Positions 33,115 to 41,743 of a stretch of 64,000 nucleotides of DNA are shown here, in pieces. The notes under the pieces were generated by a model, which ran no database searches, was not told where the DNA came from, and was given only the letters and a program-made list of their open reading frames with translations. Each line of letters opens with the position of its first letter. The first letter of the stretch is position 1. The DNA comes from Bacteroidales bacterium (GTDB lineage: Bacteria > Bacteroidota > Bacteroidia > Bacteroidales > F082): NCBI GenBank assembly GCA_021647205.1, contig JAKIVD010000005.1, forward strand, positions 92,041 to 156,040, read 5' to 3'. The position numbers were made by a program, and so were the translations under genes.

Positions 33115-35064
33115 TTATTCCACGACCATTTTCTTCGTCACCCTGTTCTGCCCGGCAGTAACGGTATAAAAATAAACTCCCGGACTGAAGTCCTTCAATC
33201 GCAAAACAAGCTGTTGACTACCCTCTTCGAGACGGCCAAAATCCTTTACAAACAATTGCCGCCCGGTGATGGAATAAACGGTCACGCTTACATTTTCTGA
33301 TTTGTACAATTCCAGCTGGATGGTAGTTTCCTCCCGGAAAGGGTTGGGTACGTTGCCTGAAACAAACAGGGGTTGTTGGAGGGAAGATTGTTCTTCGATA
33401 CCAACCCATCCGCAAAACAGGTAAGGATCCCACTCGGAGGGCCAGTCATAATAACCTATGGTAAAATCCTGAATGTACTTAAATTGTACCGGCATCAACG
33501 GATCAGTTGGATCCATGTCAAGGTAAACATAAGGAATAGTATAATCACCGTCAGACTCAAAGGCATATTTGGGTGCGGTTCCCAGGTAGGCCTGCCACAT
33601 TCCTTCGGAGAACAGTGTAACATTTATGGGGCCGTTCTCAACAGGAGATCCCCATGTCCTGATGTAGGTAATCGGATCGAAACCCCGCACCCAGATATTC
33701 GGGCTGGTGTTCTCAACTTGGTCTTCGAGGTCGGTATCCAGCCAGGAAATAAAGATTTTATCGGCAGTCGGACTGGTTGTGATCTGGATACGGTTGTCCT
33801 GTGACATGTCCCCAAATGTTCCCCTAAAAGTTCTGGGCCTGCCCATTTCAATGGCACAAAACGGGTTGTAGGGATTCTCATCGAGCAGGTCGTAGGCACC
33901 AAGGTAACCCTCGGCAGTAATGATGCTGAAAGGATCAGCGCCCGTCGGACCGACCATGACAGCAATGTGTAGCTTTCCCCAGGCATCAACAGCGATGTCG
34001 CAATCAAAAGCTGTGGTATAAGAAATCTCAGTCCTTGGAGGTGGAACATCACCAAACAATCCGGCAATTTGTTCATCCGTTAAATGATGATTCACAATTC
34101 CATTCATTCCTGTAGGGCCATCCAACTGGATTACATTTGGGCCATCCCAGTTTTCGCCCCCGTCGGTGGTTTTCCAGTAAATGGGGTAAAGGTTCTTGAA
34201 ACCTTCCACTTCTTCGGCTTCACCGTTGTTGCCAATCATGACAATGTAGCCTGTTTGTCCATCCTGGCCAAAAGCGATTTTAATATCAACCGGTTCCCCC
34301 AGGGTAGAATCAATCAGCGCTTCCAGCGATTCCCTGACGTAAACAAAGTCTTCAAAGTCTTCATCCCAGCTTCCCCTGGAGATGATCAGACTGTCGTAAT
34401 AATCGAAGGTGTCGCTTGTCCAGTCCTGGTTTGCCCCTACCGCAAATACTTTACCATCCGAAGTGATGTCAAAACCCTGAACGGAAACCTGGTGAAAACG
34501 CTCGTCGGATGGCAGTACCGATGCAGTGTGGTAAGCCGTGTCGCCGATACTGCCCACACCATGCAAATACCCCCAGCCCGTGTTTTCGTCAACGTAGCTG
34601 CTTGAAAAGTAAGCAAGGTAGGCATCATCCGTATTTCCCGACGGGTTGAAAATGCCGTGGTTTGTCCATCTTCCGGAATAAGGTGAAGTAGTAACCCGCA
34701 TCATCGTGTCCCATGTTTGTCCGCCGTCTTTGGAAATATCGTAGGCAAGGGAAAGATTTCCCTGCCCGGGCATGTTTGTTACCGTATTCAGTCCGGGCAC
34801 AACCCAAAGGCAGGAAAGCTTTTGCCAGTACCCCAAGGCATTGGGCGCTGTACCCAGGTCAACAATGGAAACGATGTTCACATCCCGCTCAGGTATTGGC
34901 ATTACAGGCAATGGTTTTACAATTTGGTTAGTGGGCGGTTTTTTTGATTTGGAGGGGATCTGCTCAACCCTCATTTTTTCCTTTTTCATTTGGAACGGAT
35001 GGTTCTGTGCAAAGCCGGAAAGAACAAAAAACAAACTGAATGCAAGGAGGTAATTTTTTTTCAT
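33115..35064 (-). CDS. Secreted protein with Asp-box repeats and type A T9SS signal
   Basis: The protein has 649 residues. The signal peptide ends about FAQ (residue 20), followed by a Lys/Pro-rich stretch (KSKKPPTNQIVKPLPVMP). A long beta-rich body carries at least two Asp-box motifs of the sialidase/BNR propeller type: SKDGGQTWD and TTDGGENWD. The last ~75 residues (NPFREETTIQLELY ... SPGVYFYTVTAG) are a type A T9SS sorting domain. It is therefore likely a surface or released beta-propeller. No sialidase catalytic Arg triad is evident, so an enzymatic call is not made. It is divergent from the GH65 fusion with the operator at 35207-35216 between them, so it may belong to the starch regulon. 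Confidence 0.8.
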   Translation of the reverse strand: MKKNYLLAFSLFFVLSGFAQNHPFQMKKEKMRVEQIPSKSKKPPTNQIVKPLPVMPIPERDVNIVSIVDLGTAPNALGYWQKLSCLWVVPGLNTVTNMPGQGNLSLAYDISKDGGQTWDTMMRVTTSPYSGRWTNHGIFNPSGNTDDAYLAYFSSSYVDENTGWGYLHGVGSIGDTAYHTASVLPSDERFHQVSVQGFDITSDGKVFAVGANQDWTSDTFDYYDSLIISRGSWDEDFEDFVYVRESLEALIDSTLGEPVDIKIAFGQDGQTGYIVMIGNNGEAEEVEGFKNLYPIYWKTTDGGENWDGPNVIQLDGPTGMNGIVNHHLTDEQIAGLFGDVPPPRTEISYTTAFDCDIAVDAWGKLHIAVMVGPTGADPFSIITAEGYLGAYDLLDENPYNPFCAIEMGRPRTFRGTFGDMSQDNRIQITTSPTADKIFISWLDTDLEDQVENTSPNIWVRGFDPITYIRTWGSPVENGPINVTLFSEGMWQAYLGTAPKYAFESDGDYTIPYVYLDMDPTDPLMPVQFKYIQDFTIGYYDWPSEWDPYLFCGWVGIEEQSSLQQPLFVSGNVPNPFREETTIQLELYKSENVSVTVYSITGRQLFVKDFGRLEEGSQQLVLRLKDFSPGVYFYTVTAGQNRVTKKMVVE

Positions 35065-35206
35065 GGCGGAGTGTTTTGGTTAGACCAATTGCATTTTTAA
35101 AATACGCCGGAAGGGCACAATGGGGAATCCTGTTACCAAACTAAAGGCGTATTTTGATTTTTAATAGGTATTGGGCTGTAAAGATAACTGTTCTTTCGTA
35201 GCATTG

Positions 35207-35216
35207 CAAACGATTG
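35207..35216. promoter_or_regulatory. LacI-type operator, GH65 fusion site
   Basis: CAAACGATTG, within TTGCAAACGATTGTAA, is identical on the other strand to the lacI site at 23205-23214. It is 90 bp upstream of GACTTTTG (35307-35314), a one-mismatch -7 box 20 bp before the GH65 fusion ATG. The divergent T9SS gene starts 142 bp away on the other side. Confidence 0.55.
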
Positions 35217-35334
35217 TAATAAAACAAGTGTGCCCGTCATGTTTCATCCTGCCCTGATCAACAAAAGAAAGCACTGTAAAACAAAACTGCCCAGGTGATT
35301 TTTTCCGACTTTTGCGTCATACAAAATACCGAAC

Positions 35335-38300
35335 ATGCTGCAACACCATTTCGATGCTGTCATATTTGACCTGGATGGCGTTATTACCAAAACTGCCGTC
35401 ACCCACAGCAATGCCTGGAAAAAAATGTTTGACGATTACCTGCAACAAAGGGCTAAAGTAAACGGAGAAACATTCAATGAATTCACTTCTGAAGATTATT
35501 TGTGTTTTGTGGATGGCAAACCACGCTACGAAGGCGTCAAATCTTTCCTGGAATCAAGAAACATTGAGTTGCCTTTCGGTACACCTGAAGACCGTCCTGA
35601 GAAGGAAACCATTTGCGCACTCGGCAACCGGAAAAATGAAGCTTTTAACGAAGTGCTGAAAAACGAAGGGGTAGTTGTCTATCCCTCAACCATTCGTTTA
35701 CTTGAGGAATTACGAAATGCCGGCATCCGCATTGGCGTGGCTTCTTCCAGCAAGAATTGCGAAGCAGTGCTCAAAACCGCCGGACTGACCCACTTTGTCG
35801 AAACCCGCGTGGACGGCGTGGTTTCAGCCGAGCTGGGACTAAAAGGCAAACCACAGGCCGACATTTTCCTTACAGCTGCAGCAAACCTCGGTGTTGACCC
35901 GGATAAATCGGTGGTGGTCGAAGATGCCTCCTCCGGGGTGGCGGCAGGAAAAAACGGCAACTTCGGGCTGGTACTTGGACTTTCCCGTGAAAATAACAAA
36001 CAGGTGCTGCTCGCCAATGGCGCCGATATTGTTGTTGATGACCTCGAAGATTTCAGTATGGCAGACATCGACCTTTGGTTTAAAAAGGGGAAAGAGGAAG
36101 ATGGCTGGAAACTGAATTTTTACGGCTACGCGCCTGCGAAGGAAAAATCGCGGGAAGCCCTGTTAACTGTTGGCAATGGTTATTTCGGAACACGAGGCGC
36201 AATGGAGGAAAGCAGGGCAGGAAAATACAATTACCCGGGAACATACATCGCCGGGTTGTACAACCGCCTTGTTACCAGGGTCGCCGGGCGGGAAATTGAA
36301 AACGAAGATTTTGTAAATGCCCCCAACTGGCTCGCTGTTTCTTTTAAAATAGAAGACGAACCCTGGTTCAGGCCCGGCGAAAATGAAATCGTTGAACTTA
36401 GCAGAACTTTGGACTTCAGAACGGGTTTGCTGAGCAAAAGAATGCTGGTCACCGATGCCGGGAAGCGCCGTACCCTGATAGAGTCAGATCGTTTTGCCAG
36501 TATGGACAACCCTCACATGGCAGCCATCCGCTACCGGATTACACCCCTTAATTACAGCGGTTCGTTAAGCCTGTATTCCGCCCTTGACGGCAATGTTAAA
36601 AATGAAGGTGTGGAACGATACAAAGCATTGAACAACCAACACCTTCAAGCTGTTAATCAGGGAGGGAACGGCCATATTTCTTTTCTTAAAGTAAATACCA
36701 GGCAGTCGGATATTGAGCTTGTTGAAGCTGCGAAACTCCGTCTGACAATTGACAGGAAAGAGAAAAAAACTGAATTTGGCCTGTGCACCGATGAAGGCAT
36801 CGTGTACACCTACATCGACCACGAAGCCAGGCAGGGAGAGGTGATTGAACTGGAAAAACTGGTCAGCATTTATTCGTCCAACCAAACCCACACGGGTGAG
36901 CTGACAGAACTGGCACTCGCCAACCTGAACAAGGCCGCGCATTTTGAGGATTTGCTTACTGAAAGCACCAAAGCCTGGAAGAACATCTGGGAAGAAGCAG
37001 ACATCCGCCTCGAAGGCGACCGCATCTCACAGAAACTGCTGCGGATGCACATTTACCATTTGCTGGTTTCTGCTTCGCCGCACAACGTCAGCCTGGATGC
37101 GAGTGTTACAGCCCGCGGCCTGCACGGCGAAGCATACCGAGGACATATTTTCTGGGACGAACTGTTCATCCTGCCCTTTTACGATATTCATTTTCCGGAA
37201 GTGGCAAAGTCGCTGTTAATGTACCGCTACAACCGACTTGACGCAGCACGCAACTACGCAAAGGAAAACGGTCTCGAAGGAGCCATGTTCCCCTGGCAAA
37301 GCGGAAGCGACGGAAGGGAAGAAACACAAGTGGTACACCTCAACCCCTTAACCGGAGAATGGGGCCCCGACCACAGCTCACTGCAAAGGCATGTTTCCCT
37401 GGCCATTGCCTATAATATCTGGCAGTATTTTCACCTGACAGAAGACACAGGCTTTATTGAGAAATACGGCGCTGAGATGTTTTTTGAGATTTGTCGCTTC
37501 TGGGCCTCCAAATCCGATTACAATCCCCAAACAGGTAAATATTCCATTACGGGGGTAATGGGGCCTGATGAATTCCACGAAAAATATCCCGAAGCCACTG
37601 TGGGGGGGCTGAAAGACAATGCCTACACCAACATTATGGTGGCCTGGATTTTTTCCCGTGTACCGCTTCTGCTCGATAAGATGAATGAAAAATCCCGCAA
37701 AGAATTGTTTGGCCGCATCGGTCTCGCCCCGGAAGAGTTAACAAACTGGAACAACATCCGAAGTCAGCTCTCACTGGATATTTCCAAAGAGGGAATAATT
37801 GCACAGTACGATGGTTACTTTAACCTAAAGGAACTGGACTGGGATTTCTACAGGAAAAAATACGGTAACGTTTACCGCATGGACAGGTTGCTGAAAGCAG
37901 AGGGAGAATCGGCCGATGACTACAAAGTGGCCAAGCAGGCCGATACTTTAATGACTTTTTACAACCTCGAGAAAAAGCAGGTAGACGAAATTTTAAAAGA
38001 ACTGCACTGCCGCTTACCCGATGATTACCTGAAGAAAAACCTGGAATACTATTTACATCGCACTTCCCATGGTTCCACGCTGAGCCGGGTTGTTCACGCA
38101 CACCTTGCAAAAATGACCGGAAATGAACAATTGGCCTGGGACTTGTATTTTGATGCACTCACAAGTGATTACAACGACATCCAGGGCGGCACTACCGCCG
38201 AAGGAATCCATGCCGGGGTGATGGCCGGAACCGTGATGATTGCCCTCACTGTTTTTGCCGGAACCGACCTGCGCGGAAATATGCTCACTGTTGACCCCGC

Positions 38301-38481
38301 CCTGCCCAAACAGTGGAAAAGCATGAAGTTCTGCCTGTATTTTAAAGGTGCACATTACCAAATTGAACTGACTAACAACACCGTATGGATTCATGTTGAC
38401 AAGGATGCGGGGATTCGTGTTGCGGGAACAGACTATCAATTGAAAAAGGGGGCAAAACTTGAGGTTTTAATACACCCTTAA
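35335..38481 (+). CDS. Beta-phosphoglucomutase (HAD) / GH65 glycoside phosphorylase fusion
   Basis: The protein has 1048 residues and no signal peptide, so it is cytoplasmic. Residues 1 to about 235 are a HAD-superfamily beta-phosphoglucomutase: the nucleophile and acid Asp12/Asp14 in VIFDLDGVITK, GVASSS around 135, and VVEDASSGVAAG. Residues about 255-1048 are a GH65 phosphorylase: GNGYFGTRGAMEE, HIFWDELFILPFY, PWQSGSDGREE, the catalytic acid Glu in GVMGPDEFHEK (about 745), and KQADTLM. GH65 enzymes phosphorolyse maltose, trehalose or related disaccharides to beta-glucose 1-phosphate, which beta-phosphoglucomutase converts to glucose 6-phosphate. Fusion of the two steps channels the product. 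Maltose or trehalose is the likely substrate given the treS-like neighbour; the sequence does not decide which. Confidence 0.93.
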   Translation: MLQHHFDAVIFDLDGVITKTAVTHSNAWKKMFDDYLQQRAKVNGETFNEFTSEDYLCFVDGKPRYEGVKSFLESRNIELPFGTPEDRPEKETICALGNRKNEAFNEVLKNEGVVVYPSTIRLLEELRNAGIRIGVASSSKNCEAVLKTAGLTHFVETRVDGVVSAELGLKGKPQADIFLTAAANLGVDPDKSVVVEDASSGVAAGKNGNFGLVLGLSRENNKQVLLANGADIVVDDLEDFSMADIDLWFKKGKEEDGWKLNFYGYAPAKEKSREALLTVGNGYFGTRGAMEESRAGKYNYPGTYIAGLYNRLVTRVAGREIENEDFVNAPNWLAVSFKIEDEPWFRPGENEIVELSRTLDFRTGLLSKRMLVTDAGKRRTLIESDRFASMDNPHMAAIRYRITPLNYSGSLSLYSALDGNVKNEGVERYKALNNQHLQAVNQGGNGHISFLKVNTRQSDIELVEAAKLRLTIDRKEKKTEFGLCTDEGIVYTYIDHEARQGEVIELEKLVSIYSSNQTHTGELTELALANLNKAAHFEDLLTESTKAWKNIWEEADIRLEGDRISQKLLRMHIYHLLVSASPHNVSLDASVTARGLHGEAYRGHIFWDELFILPFYDIHFPEVAKSLLMYRYNRLDAARNYAKENGLEGAMFPWQSGSDGREETQVVHLNPLTGEWGPDHSSLQRHVSLAIAYNIWQYFHLTEDTGFIEKYGAEMFFEICRFWASKSDYNPQTGKYSITGVMGPDEFHEKYPEATVGGLKDNAYTNIMVAWIFSRVPLLLDKMNEKSRKELFGRIGLAPEELTNWNNIRSQLSLDISKEGIIAQYDGYFNLKELDWDFYRKKYGNVYRMDRLLKAEGESADDYKVAKQADTLMTFYNLEKKQVDEILKELHCRLPDDYLKKNLEYYLHRTSHGSTLSRVVHAHLAKMTGNEQLAWDLYFDALTSDYNDIQGGTTAEGIHAGVMAGTVMIALTVFAGTDLRGNMLTVDPALPKQWKSMKFCLYFKGAHYQIELTNNTVWIHVDKDAGIRVAGTDYQLKKGAKLEVLIHP

Positions 38482-38659
38482 ACGGAGAACCAACATCCGT
38501 TCATTACCCGGCAAAGCCCAACCCACATTACCACACCCACAGGACGTGGATTTCTTCATTTTATCAACAGCCATCTTCAGGAAGGTTACAGCCGGTTTCA
38601 TTTTTTGTGCGCCCCGCATTTATTGTTGATAAACATAAAATAAAGGCTGAAACAAAAAC

Positions 38660-38689
38660 TTGGAATGCTTACAAAATTATCTATTTTTG
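38660..38689 (+). promoter_or_regulatory. Promoter of the POT-family transporter gene
   Basis: TTG at 38660-38662, 19 bp, then TATTTTTG at 38682-38689, a strong Bacteroidota match, 41 bp before the ATG. No LacI-type site is visible nearby, which argues that this gene is outside the starch regulon. Confidence 0.55.
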
Positions 38690-38730
38690 TTGCTTTCTGA
38701 AATTCAATGTTTCACCAAAATCAATAAATT

Positions 38731-40422
38731 ATGTTAAAAGGACATCCGAAAGGACTTTTTGTTTTCTTGTTTGCGAACATGGGTGAGCGATTTGGTTATT
38801 ACACCATGATGGCTATTTTCATTTTGTTCATGCAGGCAAAATTCGGCCTTGATGCCAAATCGGCCGGACAGATTTACGGTACTTTTCTTTTTGGGATTTA
38901 TTTTATTCCCCTGTTGGGAGGAATCATCGCCGACAAATTCCTGGGATTTGGCAAAACCATTACCCTCGGCATTATTTTGATGATTGGCGGCTACTTTATG
39001 CTGGCACAACCGGGTTCGGGCTTGCCCTTCGTTTATCTCTCCCTCGGGATTGTTTCCATCGGAACTGGTTTTTTCAAAGGCAACCTCCAGGCACTGGTCG
39101 GGAAACTTTATGACGACGCCAATTACACCAAGTTCCGTGATTCGGCTTTCAACATTTTCTATATGGGAATTAATATCGGTGCTTTCTTTGCACCCTCGGC
39201 GGCTCAGGGAATGAGTAACTGGATACTGAAAAAAGGCGGGCTGATCTACAATGCCAACCTTCCAAGCATGGCGCACGAATACCTGAATGCCACAGCCAAC
39301 GGACGAACTTTTGAGGAAACAGCCGAACTGACCAAACTGGCCCACCAATCCATCCTTGCAGACGGGGGGTACCAGTTTACCAACTTAACGGATTTCAGCA
39401 ATTATTATATCGATACTCTTGGACAATCCTACAGCTACGGATTTGGGATTGCTGCGGTGAGCATTTGTGTTTCGTTGCTGATTTTCCTTGTTTTCAGGAA
39501 AACCTACAAGCATGTTGACATCATGCACAAACACGCAAAACAAAAAGAAGACCACAACATTGTGGAATTGACCCCACAACAAAACAAGAAACGGCTGACT
39601 GCCCTGGCTTTGCTTTTTATCGTAAATATTTTCTTCTGGATGGCCTTTCATCAGAATGGCTTTACACTGACCATTTTTGCACGTGATTACACCGTTACTG
39701 AAGTCAGTTGGTTTACCTATGTTTTCTTTGACCTGAACGCACTGTTACCGATTATTGCTGCAATTATCGGGGTGATTCTGCTCATTGGAAAAAACACCAG
39801 CGGATTGTGGAAAGGTGTGGGTGGCGTTTTAGTTGTACTTGGTGGCGGGCTGGCTTACTTCTCCATTAGCGGTTTTGCCGACACCATGCCTATTACGCCG
39901 ATGATCTTCCAGCACTTTAACCCGATCTTCATTGTCTTCCTCACACCGGTAGTGATTGGTATTTTTGCTGCCTTGAACAAGCGAGGAAAAGAACCAAGTT
40001 CACCAAGAAAAATCGGTATCGGGCTGTTTATTGCTGCTGCGAGTTTCCTGCTCATGGTTTTGGTTTCTTCCGGTCTGGTATCGCCAAAGGACTTTATCCC
40101 CGGCCCTATGGCCGATGCGATGCGCGTAACCCCCTACTGGCTAATCGCCACCTATTTCAGCTTAACAATTTCCGAGCTGTTTTACAGTCCCATCGGAATC
40201 TCTTTTGTGTCGAAGGTGGCACCCCCGCAATATGCCGGCCTGATGCAGGGTGGCTGGTTGGGGTCAACAGCTATCGGAAACATGCTGGCAGGGCTGATCG
40301 GCCCTTTTTGGGAGCAATGGGAAATGTGGCAGTTCTTCCTGCTGCTGGTCGTCATGTTGCTGATCTCGGCTGTATTTATCTTCTCGATAATGAAAACACT
40401 GGAAACTGCCACTGAAGAATAG
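38731..40422 (+). CDS. POT/PTR-family proton-coupled peptide transporter
   Basis: This inner-membrane protein has 563 residues and about 12-14 hydrophobic helices. POT features are the N-terminal NMGERFGYYTM block, GGIIADKFLGFGKTI, GTGFFKGNLQALVGKLY and the RDSAFNIFYMGINIGAFFAP signature. The POT proton-coupling motif ExxER reads N-M-G-E-R, with Asn16 in place of the first Glu and YYT in place of YYG. An unusually long periplasmic or cytoplasmic insertion (about 170-225) is present. The family imports di- and tripeptides with protons; this variant may have a different substrate or coupling. It stands alone with its own promoter and terminator next to the starch locus. Confidence 0.88.
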   Translation: MLKGHPKGLFVFLFANMGERFGYYTMMAIFILFMQAKFGLDAKSAGQIYGTFLFGIYFIPLLGGIIADKFLGFGKTITLGIILMIGGYFMLAQPGSGLPFVYLSLGIVSIGTGFFKGNLQALVGKLYDDANYTKFRDSAFNIFYMGINIGAFFAPSAAQGMSNWILKKGGLIYNANLPSMAHEYLNATANGRTFEETAELTKLAHQSILADGGYQFTNLTDFSNYYIDTLGQSYSYGFGIAAVSICVSLLIFLVFRKTYKHVDIMHKHAKQKEDHNIVELTPQQNKKRLTALALLFIVNIFFWMAFHQNGFTLTIFARDYTVTEVSWFTYVFFDLNALLPIIAAIIGVILLIGKNTSGLWKGVGGVLVVLGGGLAYFSISGFADTMPITPMIFQHFNPIFIVFLTPVVIGIFAALNKRGKEPSSPRKIGIGLFIAAASFLLMVLVSSGLVSPKDFIPGPMADAMRVTPYWLIATYFSLTISELFYSPIGISFVSKVAPPQYAGLMQGGWLGSTAIGNMLAGLIGPFWEQWEMWQFFLLLVVMLLISAVFIFSIMKTLETATEE

Positions 40423-40443
40423 GCGGAAATAATCTATAAAATA

Positions 40444-40480
40444 AAGCCTGGCAAGTCTTCTGGACAAGCCGGGCTTTTTT
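40444..40480 (+). terminator. Intrinsic terminator of the POT gene
   Basis: AAGCCTGGC, a loop, then GCCGGGCTT (one G-T pair) is followed by T-rich sequence: six T ending at 40480. It begins 21 nt after the stop. Confidence 0.8.
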
Positions 40481-40488
40481 GTGCCATC

Positions 40489-41688
40489 CTAAAAAGTAAT
40501 CTGGAAACGCATTTGAAAAATATTGGATTTCCCCAGGCCGCCAACATCTGAGTAAATGTAATTAAAAGCAAACTTCGTAGCCGGGTTCAGGTACCAGTTC
40601 AGGCCTGCCGTCCAATTGCTCATCTGGCCGCCTGTCAGGTCCGCGTCATTTAAATTGATGGAGGAGTAACGGATGGCAAGTTCAATTGCACCCGCCCCCC
40701 CTTTTCCAAAATTCTTTTTGGGTTTGAGCCTGTCGAAGGCGGTTTTGGAAGGATTGTAGTTTTTGTGCTCACCGGTAACGAACCAGCTAAAAGTAACAAA
40801 AAAAGCATCCGGTAAATAACTGTCTTTGCTGTAAGGTGAAGCGGAGGAGGGGTTCAGGACAGCTAAGGTATATTCACTTTCGAGGGAAAACTCGTCAAGT
40901 ACAAGTGCAAACTCACCTTTCACTTCATTTAGCCTGTTCAGCTCGTCGATTTTCAGGCTTAAATATTTTGGTGCCAAATGGGCTTCCGGACGGGTTCTGA
41001 ATGAAAACTGCTTGTTGTTGTAAAACTGGTAGGAGTATCCGATTCCGAGATGCAAAACCCGGTAGCCGCTTTCGGTCTCATAAACAGGCAAACCGGCTAA
41101 CCTGAAGGTGAGGTTGTATTGGCTTCCGACAAATTTAGCGAGGTTGTTGTCGGGGTAAAAATAGCCCGCAAACCATGAGAGGCGTTTTTGAAAATGTTGG
41201 TTAAAAATCATAAAGCCGAAGCTCCGGTCAAAATCAAACTGGTTGGTCAGTGGCCGCTCCATCATGGTAATGAAATTGGAGCTTGTCAACATTTCCAGGC
41301 CATACGGTTCCTTGAACAGCCCGACCCGCAACTTGCCTGCAACCGGTATTTTGTCCAATTGAATAAATCCATCTTTGAGCAACACTTTGTTTCCGGCAAA
41401 ATCCACCTGAAACTTAAACGTGATGTTCTTATAAATGGTCCCGGAAGAGTAGAGCCGGATTCTTCTGAACTCCGCACCGTCTTTGGCATCAAAATACTTG
41501 TCTAAGGAATCATCCTGACTGATAAACATCACATCGTACTGGATCCTTCCGCCCAGTTTAATTTTGAAATCCTTGTCGGCACTTACCACCTTCAGGCCGT
41601 TATCCCAGTAAGTGGCAAAACTGTTTTTATCCTGTGCAGCCGCAACAACAAATGCTGAAAGGAAGGCAATTAATAAAAATTGTTTCAT
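40489..41688 (-). CDS. Porin of the phosphate-selective O/P family
   Basis: The protein has 399 residues. A signal peptide (MKQFLLIAFLSAFVVAAA) precedes an outer-membrane beta-barrel. The start of the mature part (FKIKLGGRIQYDVMFIS ... EFRRIRLYSSGTIYKNITFKFQVDF) and the end (GLNWYLNPATKFAFNYIY ... IFQMRFQITF) fit Porin_O_P (PF07396). Members form general or anion-preferring channels; phosphate selectivity is a family name, not evidence. It is convergent with the POT gene. The downstream PiT phosphate transporter is 9 kb away and gives only a weak hint. Confidence 0.85.
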   Translation of the reverse strand: MKQFLLIAFLSAFVVAAAQDKNSFATYWDNGLKVVSADKDFKIKLGGRIQYDVMFISQDDSLDKYFDAKDGAEFRRIRLYSSGTIYKNITFKFQVDFAGNKVLLKDGFIQLDKIPVAGKLRVGLFKEPYGLEMLTSSNFITMMERPLTNQFDFDRSFGFMIFNQHFQKRLSWFAGYFYPDNNLAKFVGSQYNLTFRLAGLPVYETESGYRVLHLGIGYSYQFYNNKQFSFRTRPEAHLAPKYLSLKIDELNRLNEVKGEFALVLDEFSLESEYTLAVLNPSSASPYSKDSYLPDAFFVTFSWFVTGEHKNYNPSKTAFDRLKPKKNFGKGGAGAIELAIRYSSINLNDADLTGGQMSNWTAGLNWYLNPATKFAFNYIYSDVGGLGKSNIFQMRFQITF

Positions 41689-41743
41689 AAACTTTTGATC
41701 AATTTTTCTGTTTTATATAAATAAGCGAATCCATGACAAGCTG

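Noticed and set aside
38731..40422. Maltose-type sugar transporter call for the membrane protein after the GH65 fusion
   Set aside because: It has the POT/PTR signatures (GTGFFKGN, FNIFYMGINIGAFFAP), not those of sugar MFS proteins, and no operator of the starch set precedes it.
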